From Dromaius novaehollandiae (Eukaryota; Chordata; Aves; Casuariiformes; Dromaiidae), in the NCBI RefSeq assembly GCF_036370855.1, contig NC_088110.1, positions 23,989,501-24,053,500 on the forward strand: a stretch of DNA of 64,000 nucleotides, in the 5' to 3' direction. Of the stretch, positions 48,801 to 55,800 are shown piece after piece. The position numbers and the translations under genes are program-made. Numbering within the stretch: the stretch's first letter is position 1; the number at the start of each line of letters is the position of its first letter. The notes under the pieces are model-generated. The model was not told the origin of the DNA. It saw nothing but the letters and a program-made list of their open reading frames with translations, and ran no database searches.

Positions 48801-51638
48801 GGCCCAGTTCCAGAGCGAGCTGAGCGGCGGCCAGGATGCGCCTGAGGCACCGGGGCCGCTGGAGCCCGAGCCCCGGCCCCGCTCAGGTACCCCGCGTGCC
48901 GGGCCGGGGGGCAAGGGCAGGACCCCCAGGGGCCCCAGCCCGCTCGTGACACGGGGAGCAGCCCCCGACCCAGCACGAGCCGGGGCTGAGCCCCGCTGGG
49001 ACACAGAGCCCCAAACCCTGAGCTGTGACGTGGTGCTCGAGCTGGGACCCAATGTCCCCAGCTGGGACCTGGGACACGATGCTGTGAGGTGGGACCTGGG
49101 ACATGACACCTCTAGCTGGGACCTGGGACATGATGCTGTGAGGTGGGACATGATGATCCCAGCTGGGACCTGGGACATGGGACATGATGCTGTGAGGTGG
49201 GACCTGGGACATGATGTCTCTAGTTGGGACCTGGGACATGATGCCCTCAGCTGGGATGTGGGACATGGTGCCTCTAGTTGGGACCTGGGACATGAAGCCC
49301 CAAGTGGGGACCTGGGACATGATGCCCCAAGCTAGGACGCGGTGCCTTGAGCCCCATGCCGAGACATGCCGCCATCTGCCCCGTCCTTTGCCGTGCGCCT
49401 CCCCGCCGGGGCCGTCCCCCGCTGCGTGCCCCGCGCTCCCGGCCTCACCGCAGCCCCCCTGTCCCCATGGTGGGCCTGCCGAGCCACCAGCAAGCCCGCG
49501 CCGGGGGCGGGGGGGGGTCACGCTCCGCGGCGTCCTTCCCCTGCAGGCTCGGTGCCAGCCAGCTACCACCCGGTGCCACCCGGCACCGCGCCGCTGCCGG
49601 CGCCCCGCGGGGCCCTCGGCTGCCTGGAGGAGAGGCCAGAGGACGGCTCCGGCGCTGCCCCCGGCGCTGGCTCCAAGCACCGGTGGCTGGTGAGTGCCAG
49701 GCGGCGGCAGGATGCGGCCACCGCGCTGGGAAGGTCCCAGGGATGCTCTGCCCTCGCGTGTCCGGGGATGCTCTGCTCTTGCGTGTCCCAGGGATGCTCT
49801 GCCCTTGCGTGTCCGGGGATGCTCTGCCCTTGCGTGTCCCAGGGATGCTCTGCCCTTGCGTGTCCCAGGGACGCTATGTCCTCGTGTGTCCCAGGGATGC
49901 TCTGCCCTTGCGTGTCCCAGGGATGCTCTGCCCTCGTGTGTCTGGGGATGCTCTGCTCACACATGTCCGGGGATGCTCTGCCCTCGTGTGTCCCAGGGAT
50001 GCTCTGCCCTCGCGTGTCCCAGGGACGCTATGTCCTCGTGTGTCCCAGGGATGCTCTGCCCTCGCGTGTCCCGGGAATGCTCTCTCACGGCCCCCCTCCT
50101 TGCGCAGGAGTTCAGCCACCCCGCGGAGAGCCTGGCCCTCACCGTGGAGGAGATGATCAACGTGCGCCGGGTGCTGGTGAAGGCCGAGATGGAGAAGTTC
50201 CTGCAGAGCAAGGAGCTGTACAACAGCCTGAAGAAAGGGAAGGTGGGAGCGGAGCTGGGGGGCGAAGCCTGGGGCGCCGCGGGGCCCTGCCCGCCCTCAC
50301 CCGGCCCCTCTCCCCGCAGGTCTGCTGCTGCTGCAGGGCCAAGTTCCCCCTGTTCTCCTGGCCCGCGGCCTGCCTCTTCTGCAAGCGGTGAGCACCCGCT
50401 GCGCCGCGCCGTGCCGTGCCGTGCTGTGCCGTGCCGTACTGTGCCACACCGTGCTGTGCCATGCCGCGCCGTGCTGTGCTGTGCCATGCCATGCTGTGCC
50501 ATGCCGTGCTGCACTGTGCCGTGCCATGCCGTGCTGCACCATGCCGTGCTGCACCGTGCCGTCCTGCATCGTGCCATGCTGTGCCATGCCGTGCTGCACT
50601 GTGCCGTGCCATGCTGTGCTGCACCATGCCGTGCTGCACCATGCCGTCCTGCATCGTGCCATGCTGTGCCATGCCGTGCTGCACTGTGCCGTGCCATGCT
50701 GTGCTGCACCATGCCGTGCTGCACCATGCCGTCCTGCATCGTGCCATGCTGTGCCATGCCGTGCTGCACTGTGCCGTGCCATGCCGTGCTGCACCATGCC
50801 GTGCTGCACCATGCCGTCCTGCATCGTGCCATGCTGTGCCGTGCCGTGCTGCACTGTGCCATGCTGTGCCATGCCGTGCTGCGCCATGCCGTCCTGCATC
50901 GTGCCATGCTGTGCCATGCCGTGCTGCACTGTGCCGTGCCATGCTGTGCCGCACCATGCCATGCTGGCACACATGCTGTGTGATGCCATGCCGCATCGCG
51001 CTGTGTCACACGATGCCATGCCAAGCCACGCTGCGCCGCACTGCACGGCAGGGCTGGGAGGGGGCCGGCGGGGTCCCCACGGGCGGCTCTGCTGACCGGT
51101 CCCTCTCCGTGCCCCCAGGTCCGTCTGCTCCTCCTGCAGCCTCAAGGTAAGGACGGGGGCACGGGGGCTGCCGCGGCCGGGGGTGTCCTCCCGGGAGGGC
51201 TGTGCCCCTGCGCTGACGCCCGCCCGCCTCCCGGCAGATGAAGATGCCTTCCAAGAAGCTGGCTCACATCCCCGTCTACGCGCTGGGCTTCGAGAGCCTC
51301 CCGGGGCCGCCGGGCGCCAAAGCCCCGCCGCCGCGGCGGAGAGACGCCTTCCAGTGAGTGCCGGCCCCGCGGGAGCCGTGCCGCGGTCCGTGCCGCCGTC
51401 CGTGCCGCGGCGCGGGGCTGACGGCGCGGCCTGTGCCCGCAGCTCGCTGCCCGGCGCCGGCGGGCGCCGCGTCGAGGACGAGTTCCCGCACATGTACGCC
51501 CAGGGCGCCCTGCTCCGCGACGTCTGCAGCGACTGCACCGGCTTCGTGGCCGACGTGGTGGCCTCCAGCCGCCGCAGCGTGGCCGCGCTGCACGCCGCGC
51601 AGCCCCGCGCCCGCCGCGGAGCCTCCTGGCACCCGTGA
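42610..51638 (+). CDS. SPIRE2: SPIRE2, Spire-type actin nucleation factor 2 (15 coding exons, complete)
   Basis: Spire proteins nucleate actin filaments with formin-2 and myosin V and drive vesicle and organelle transport. Fifteen exons join in frame to 2,091 nt, giving 696 residues (human SPIRE2 is about 714). In order: a KIND domain (about residues 8-205, with [20 protein letters not shown] and [15 protein letters not shown]); four WH2-type actin-binding segments (about 233-350, with [34 protein letters not shown] and [14 protein letters not shown]); a linker with [12 protein letters not shown] and [13 protein letters not shown], the region where a myosin V tail-binding motif is known in the family; a Spire box (about 521-545, [20 protein letters not shown]); and a FYVE-like zinc finger (about 562-665) with CCCC, CLFC, CSSC and CSDC cysteines. 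Nothing appears lost. Odd points are a poly-Ala run in the KIND region, a GC donor after exon 8, and tandem repeats in several introns. Expression is expected from the CpG-island promoter. Confidence 0.97.
42840..43275. repeat. GGCACCGG-type repeat in SPIRE2 intron 1
   Basis: Degenerate CACCGGCACCGG units interleaved with GGGTGACCGGCA units, continuing to about 43260. Confidence 0.85.
43480..43745. repeat. GGGACACAC-type degenerate minisatellite in SPIRE2 intron 1
   Basis: Repeated GGGACACAC and ACGCATGGGGACACA units. No stable longer period is obvious by eye. Confidence 0.85.
43884..44010. promoter_or_regulatory. Candidate conserved non-coding element in SPIRE2 intron 1
   Basis: A non-repetitive segment between two minisatellites, with a TAATTAC homeodomain-type core and a TAATGAC further on. 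It looks unlike the surrounding repeats. Conservation is guessed from its composition, not measured. Confidence 0.3.
44157..44475. repeat. 46-bp minisatellite with 38-bp variants, SPIRE2 intron 1
   Basis: About seven copies of a unit starting GCAGGAGATGCTG and containing GTGTCTGTGTGTCCCTGCTC. Some copies lack the eight bases GGCATCCG or similar, giving 38-bp units. Confidence 0.93.
46120..46592. repeat. 70/72-bp minisatellite in SPIRE2 intron 1
   Basis: Seven units beginning GGGCTCCTCGTGTG at 46120, 46190, 46260, 46330, 46402, 46474 and 46546. The first three periods are 70 bp and the next three 72 bp, because of one extra TG. The units are rich in alternating GTGTGCAC. Confidence 0.96.
46951..46988 (+). 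CDS. SPIRE2: SPIRE2 coding exon 2 (38 nt)
   Basis: Short exon encoding [13 protein letters not shown], which fits human VVPLASSEAQ before TVQSLGF. The acceptor is CCCGCAG and the donor CAG|GTACGC. It ends on a codon boundary. Confidence 0.85.
47124..47483 (+). CDS. SPIRE2: SPIRE2 coding exon 3
   Basis: Residues 86-205, the bulk of the KIND domain. [29 protein letters not shown]-like [18 protein letters not shown] and [13 protein letters not shown] match the human protein closely. The donor is GAG|GTGAGC. Confidence 0.97.
47590..47670 (+). CDS. SPIRE2: SPIRE2 coding exon 4
   Basis: Residues 206-232. MLQKLKEDE and the final DW match human MLQKLREDE and TDW. The donor is TGG|GTACGG. Confidence 0.93.
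47752..47916 (+). CDS. SPIRE2: SPIRE2 coding exon 5 (first WH2 segments)
   Basis: Residues 233-287. [20 protein letters not shown] and [20 protein letters not shown] are WH2 helices with their LKKV and LRKV motifs, almost identical to human. Confidence 0.97.
47994..48080 (+). CDS. SPIRE2: SPIRE2 coding exon 6
   Basis: Residues 288-316. [20 protein letters not shown] and IRSRPPLKQ match human without a visible gap. Confidence 0.97.
48269..48392 (+). CDS. SPIRE2: SPIRE2 coding exon 7
   Basis: Residues 317-357 plus one base. [20 protein letters not shown] and [12 protein letters not shown] carry the last WH2 segment. The end, ETQYRSQK, has diverged from human. The donor is AAAG|GTACCG. Confidence 0.95.
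48464..48633 (+). CDS. SPIRE2: SPIRE2 coding exon 8 (GC splice donor)
   Basis: Residues 358-414. [19 protein letters not shown] and [20 protein letters not shown] match human. The next conserved residues, EEDSPG, lie in exon 9, so the junction must be TCCGAG|GCGAGA, a GC donor that fits the consensus poorly. Reading on would reach a stop after 22 codons. Confidence 0.85.
48724..48886 (+). CDS. SPIRE2: SPIRE2 coding exon 9
   Basis: Residues 415-468 plus one base. [15 protein letters not shown] matches human [15 protein letters not shown]. The rest is Glu- and Pro-rich linker. The donor is CAG|GTACCC. Confidence 0.95.
49050..49335. repeat. GGGACCTGGGACATGATG-type minisatellite in SPIRE2 intron 9
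   Basis: Roughly ten degenerate copies of TGGGACCTGGGACATGATGC with variable spacers such as TGTGAGG or CTCTAGT. Confidence 0.9.
49547..49689 (+). CDS. SPIRE2: SPIRE2 coding exon 10
   Basis: Residues 469-516, a diverged Pro/Gly-rich linker ending SKHRWL, which matches human AKHLWL. The phase supports it. The donor is CTG|GTGAGT. Confidence 0.85.
49734..50089. repeat. 25/26-bp minisatellite in SPIRE2 intron 10
   Basis: About fourteen copies of GGGATGCTCTGCCCTCGCGT plus TCCCA, most 26 bp apart and some 25 bp. It reaches to within 20 bp of the exon 11 acceptor. Confidence 0.95.
50108..50242 (+). CDS. SPIRE2: SPIRE2 coding exon 11 (Spire box)
   Basis: Residues 517-561. [20 protein letters not shown] and [18 protein letters not shown] match human. 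This is the Spire box, a helix that helps target the protein to membranes. Confidence 0.97.
50320..50387 (+). CDS. SPIRE2: SPIRE2 coding exon 12 (FYVE-like zinc finger, part 1)
   Basis: [20 protein letters not shown] then CK match human [20 protein letters not shown], with the first zinc-binding cysteine pairs. The donor is GCG|GTGAGC. Confidence 0.97.
50400..51000. repeat. GTGCC/ATGCC pentanucleotide array with 85-bp higher-order period, SPIRE2 intron 12
   Basis: The intron is almost entirely pentamers of the type GTGCC, ATGCC, GTGCT, GCACC. The marker GTCCTGCATCGTGCCATGCT recurs at 50561, 50646, 50731, 50816 and 50891, so the spacing is 85, 85, 85 and 75 bp. Confidence 0.93.
51119..51146 (+). 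CDS. SPIRE2: SPIRE2 coding exon 13 (28 nt)
   Basis: A tiny exon encoding SVCSSCSLK, matching human AVCTSCSIK. It provides a zinc-binding cysteine pair. Acceptor CCCCCAG, donor AAG|GTAAGG. Confidence 0.95.
51238..51353 (+). CDS. SPIRE2: SPIRE2 coding exon 14
   Basis: [20 protein letters not shown] matches human MKMPSKKFGHIPVYTLGFES. It ends RRDAF, matching human RRDIF. The donor is CA|GTGAGT. Confidence 0.97.
51443..51638 (+). CDS. SPIRE2: SPIRE2 coding exon 15 (stop codon)
   Basis: [20 protein letters not shown] and [14 protein letters not shown] match human, with the last zinc-binding cysteine pair. The C-terminal tail, ending SWHP and TGA, is about ten residues shorter than the human tail. 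Confidence 0.96.
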
Positions 51639-51749
51639 GGCCCCCCCGGCCGCCCCCCCCGCCTGTACATATATACATAGGACACACGGACCGCCTCTAT
51701 ATTTATATACCTCGCGGCCCCCCCCCCCACGTGCCCGCCGCCCCCGGCG

Positions 51750-51755
51750 AATAAA
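51750..51755 (+). terminator. SPIRE2: SPIRE2 polyadenylation signal AATAAA
   Basis: A canonical AATAAA lies 112 bp after the SPIRE2 stop codon, so the 3' UTR is very short. Confidence 0.85.
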
Positions 51756-51899
51756 CGGCTTTGGGCTGCGCCGAGGGGCTGCTGCTGCGTGGGGAGCGGG
51801 GGGGCGGGGGGGTTGGGGGGTTCCCCATGTGCCCCCCCACCGGGACCCCGCTCGGGTGTGGGAAACCCCCATGGCCACGTCCCCTGCAGCCCCCCGGGG

Positions 51900-52385
51900 C
51901 GATGACACCCACATTGTGCCCCCCAGGGCAATACCCCCTCACTGTGCCCCCCCTGGGGCAATACACCCATGCTGTACCCCCCTGGGGCAATAACTCCACG
52001 CCGTGCCCCCCCGGGGCAATGCCCCCACGCTGTGCACACCTGGGGCAATACCCCCCCACCATGCCCCCCCCGGGGTGATACCCCCACGCTGTGCCCCCCC
52101 GGGGCAATACCCCCACAGTGCCCCCCCGGGGCAATACCCCCTCGCCATGCTCCACTTGGGGCAATACCCCCCACGCCATGCCCCCCCAGGGCAATACCTC
52201 CACACTGTGCCCCCTTGGGGCAATACCTGCCACGCCGTGCCCCCCCCGGGGCAATACCCCTTCGCCATGCTCCCCCTGGGCAATACCCTCCAAGCTGCCC
52301 CCCGACCCGGGGCAATACCTCCACGCTGTGCCCCCCCGGGGCAATACCCCCCATGCCATGCCCCCCCCCCCGGGCAATGCCTCCC
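51900..52385. repeat. 28-31-bp minisatellite between SPIRE2 and TCF25
   Basis: About fifteen copies of a unit such as GGGGCAATACCCCCACGCTG followed by a poly-C run. It fills much of the intergenic space. I see no gene in it. Confidence 0.93.
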
Positions 52386-52694
52386 AGGCCGGTGGCCCCT
52401 CTCAGACATCCCCCCCGCCGGGCAATGCTCCCTCGGACGATTCCCCCCCGGACCATGTTTCCCCGGGCCACGTTTCCCGCGGATGTTCCGTTCCTGGCCC
52501 ATGCCCCCCCCCCGAGACATATTTCGCGCCGCTCGCCGCGCAAGGCTGGTCGCGGGCCGCCGCACTGCGCCTGCGCGCGGGGCCTTGCGGGCCTGGGGTG
52601 CGCGGGCGCGGGGCGGAGTGGCGTGCGCAGGCGCGGCGGGGCGGGGCGGGGGCGGGGCCTGGGCGCGCGCAGGCGCAGTGCGGCGCGCAGCTCC
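52386..52694 (+). promoter_or_regulatory. TCF25: TCF25 promoter, GC boxes and NRF1-like sites
   Basis: CpG-rich, TATA-less sequence before the TCF25 start. NRF1-like motifs of the type TGCGCAGGCGC occur at 52566-52577, 52624-52634 and about 52665-52678, and several GGGCGGGG boxes lie at about 52639-52659. This suits a housekeeping gene. Inference from motifs only. Confidence 0.65.
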
Positions 52695-52865
52695 ATGTCG
52701 CGGCGGGCCCTGCGGCGGCTGCGGGGCGAGCAGCGGGGCCAGGAGGAGCCGGGCCTCGGCCAGCTGGGCCTGGCCCCCGGCCCCGGCCGCTGCCAGGAGC
52801 CGCCGGGCGCCGCCGGTGGGCGCAGGGGACCGGCCCGGGCCGGCGTCAGCAACCGCTTCGAGCTG
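52695..52865 (+). CDS. TCF25: TCF25 coding exon 1 (start codon)
   Basis: Residues 1-57. [17 protein letters not shown] and the final NRFEL match human. The middle is Gly/Pro-rich here, where human has an acidic DLRDDDDAEEE stretch; the exon is about nine codons shorter. The donor is CTG|GTGAGG. Confidence 0.95.
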
Positions 52866-55800
52866 GTGAGGGGCGGCGGTGGCGGTGGCGGGGGAGGGGA
52901 GCGGTGACTGGGGCAGGGGGCGACTGGGGGGGCAGCGACTGGGAGGGGGGTGACTGGGGTGACAGACTGGGAAGGGGTGACTGGGGCGGCAGTGACTGGG
53001 GCCGGGGGCGACGGGGGGGCAGTGACTGGGAGGGGTGACAGTGACTGGGGGGGCAGTGACTGGGGCAGGGGGCACTTGGGGGGGGAGGTGACTGGGAAGG
53101 GGTGACTGGAGGGGCAGTGACTGGTGTGACAGACTGGGAGGGGTGAGTAGGGGGCAGTGACTGGGGGGGCAGTGACTGGGAAGGGGTGACTGGGGGGGCA
53201 GTGACTGGGAGGGGTGATACTGGGGGGGCACTGACTGGGGCAGGGGGCACTGACTGGGAGGTGTGACAGTGACTGGGGGGGGGCAGTGACTGGGGGGGCA
53301 GTGACTGGGAGAGGGTGACCAGGGGGACAGTGACTGGGACCGGTGACAGTGATGGTGAGGCAGTGGCTGGGTGGGGGCGACCAAGGTGACGGTCCCTGCG
53401 AGGGGGTTTGGGGAGGGGGTCAAAGCGGGATGGTCGCTGGGAGGGGGCTGGGGAGAGGGAGTGACTGGGGACAGGGACTGGGGTGTCACTGAGAAGTCTG
53501 GGATGGGGGCGGTGGCGACTGGGTGGTCCCTGGGGGCATGGGTTGCAGTGACTGGAGGGTCTGGGGGGTGAACTGGGGGTGACTGGGGGGTTTGAAGGGG
53601 GGGGCACTGGGGGTGGCAGTGAGCTGAGGATGGAGAGTGGCCTGAGGGGGCTGCACCTGGGGCTGAAGTGGAAGGGCGGCCTGGGAGGAGTTGGGTGGAC
53701 GGGGAGGAAGCGGAGGGGCAGCACGGGGGAGCTCAGCAGTGCAGGCCGGGCGCGGGGCTGCGGGCGCTCAGCAGGCTGTACGAGGGGGGCCGCACGGGGG
53801 GTGTAGGGCATGGGACGGACGCAAGGGGGGAGAGGTGGAGTAGGTGGGTGCTGTTGGAGCTGGGGCTGAGGGTTGGGGGTGGTCCAGCAGGGGATGGAGC
53901 TGTCCCTGGGAGCGTTCATGCCGCTTTCCCAACCGCGCAGGATCCCAGAGCTGAAGGTCTGGGGTCGCCTGGGCCCTCGTGGCACGGATGGTCCCTGGTG
54001 GAGCAGTCTGGTCCCTGCGCTCTGGGCACCTTGGCCAGCCCCAGCGGTTCTCTTGGGCAGTGTTTACCTCTCCTTCCCCCGGGCTTGGCTACACGAGTGC
54101 GGCCAAGGTTGGTTTTGGGCTCCTGCCAGAGAAGAGCAGAGTCCAGACATGTTTTCCTGCCGCTGTGCTGTGTAGTGGGCACTTTGTCGTGGTCCTGTGC
54201 TCCCTGCTGATAAGTCAGTGGATGTTAGGCCATTCCAGGTGCCCCCTAGGCAACGCTCTTTAAATGAGCCGTTGTCCCCGTCCAGCTGCTGGAGAAGGTG
54301 ACTGGGGAAGCTGAGCCCTGCTCTGCCTCTGTCACATTTGTGGATTTTTCCTCTTTCCCTTCCAGATGTGAGCAGAAGAGATCTCTGGAGTTCTGTCCTC
54401 CTGGAAGCAGGAGGGGGCAGAAGCTAGCTACGTGCCTGCTGTTTCTGCATCTTATTCGTCTGTTTGCACAGATTACCAATGAAGAGTCAGAGGATGACCC
54501 GTCGTTTAAGGAGGAGCGAGTAGATGCCAGGCTCAGAGAGAAAGATGTAGCAGAAGGGAACAGTGGAGTGCCTGTAACTGAAGAGGCAGAAGGTGATGGA
54601 CAGAGGGATGGAGAAGATGCAGATCAGCAGGACCAAATGGTAACTAAACTGCAGTTATCTAGTAATGATGGCTGTAGCCACACAGCGTGTAGAGAGAGGG
54701 CTGCTGCGTTTGTTTTGCTGCCTGTGTTTGAGCTGAGCAGCTTTGTGTTAGTGACAAAGTGTTTCTTTTCACTCGTGGGTGGGTTTTGTCACAGGCTAAG
54801 AACATGAACACCGGGGCAGGGACATGGGCAGGGAGCTTAAAAGTAAACAACAAGTAGATGCAGGTTAAGGTTTGTTCAGAAGTGCAGGCTGTCCATATTC
54901 CCTGTTTGTACCAAAGCTTGTACCGTGCTGAGTTAACGCCCCAGTCCGTTAGTTGAGGGGTAACGAGCCTGCACACTAGCTGAAGTTTTGCCTCAGAGAG
55001 CAAGTGAAAGATGACTGACTGACTTCATGTTCCTTTTGTCCTCATTCCCAAATTGCTGCGTAATCTGACTGGGCTCTCGCTGCGGACGCTAGGCCCGGAG
55101 CAGAATCAGCAGTACGGCACTGGGGGTTGTGTTAGGAAGCCTGCAGGATATGCAGGTGTTTTTAGGATCTTGGGGGGATGTTTTATAGCTGCAAAGGGGA
55201 ATTTCCTAGGACATCTCCCTGAGCAAGACCTTGTGCTGTTTTTGCTGCCCGTGTGTCCTCACGAGCACTGAGGTTATGCAAAGCTTGTGGGAAGGAAAGC
55301 GCCCCTGGGATTCTGAAACGGAGATTGCTCCTCTGCTTCCTTCGCTGCACAGCTGACCTAGCTCTACGCTGTGGACGGGGCTGGGCGCTTGCGTTAGTGT
55401 TCAGTGAAGCGTGCATTTTGGAGAGAATGACGTGAAGAACCCAAACAATGTAAATTAAACATCAGACTTCCTTCTTTCTTATAGTATTTTGTTGTCATTT
55501 TCTGTTAAGAGCCGTTCTTGTAGTCTGCCCTGGCCTAGTCAGTTTGCTGCATAAAAACTTCAGAGTACAGCTGCTTTTCATGTAGGGTTTCCCAGACAGA
55601 AATGAGAAAGCAGGTATATTCTAAAGTTTTTATGCTGCAAACTGGCCAGGCCAGGGCCACGCTGGAGCCCTCAGCATGTGTCTCCCTGTCATGTGATAGA
55701 GCTGAATTGGGGCTGCATATGCCCCTGGTTCTGAAAACAGCTCAGGAGTGTTAGAGCCTTTATCATAATGCTGTTACTTCTTGGATACGTTACCTCTGTA

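Noticed and set aside
50297-52852. Minus-strand open frame of about 850 codons across SPIRE2 intron 12 and the intergenic array
   Set aside because: It is His/Ala/Gly-rich repeat translation (TAWHSMAR-type) made by the pentamer array and the C-rich minisatellite, antisense to real SPIRE2 exons.
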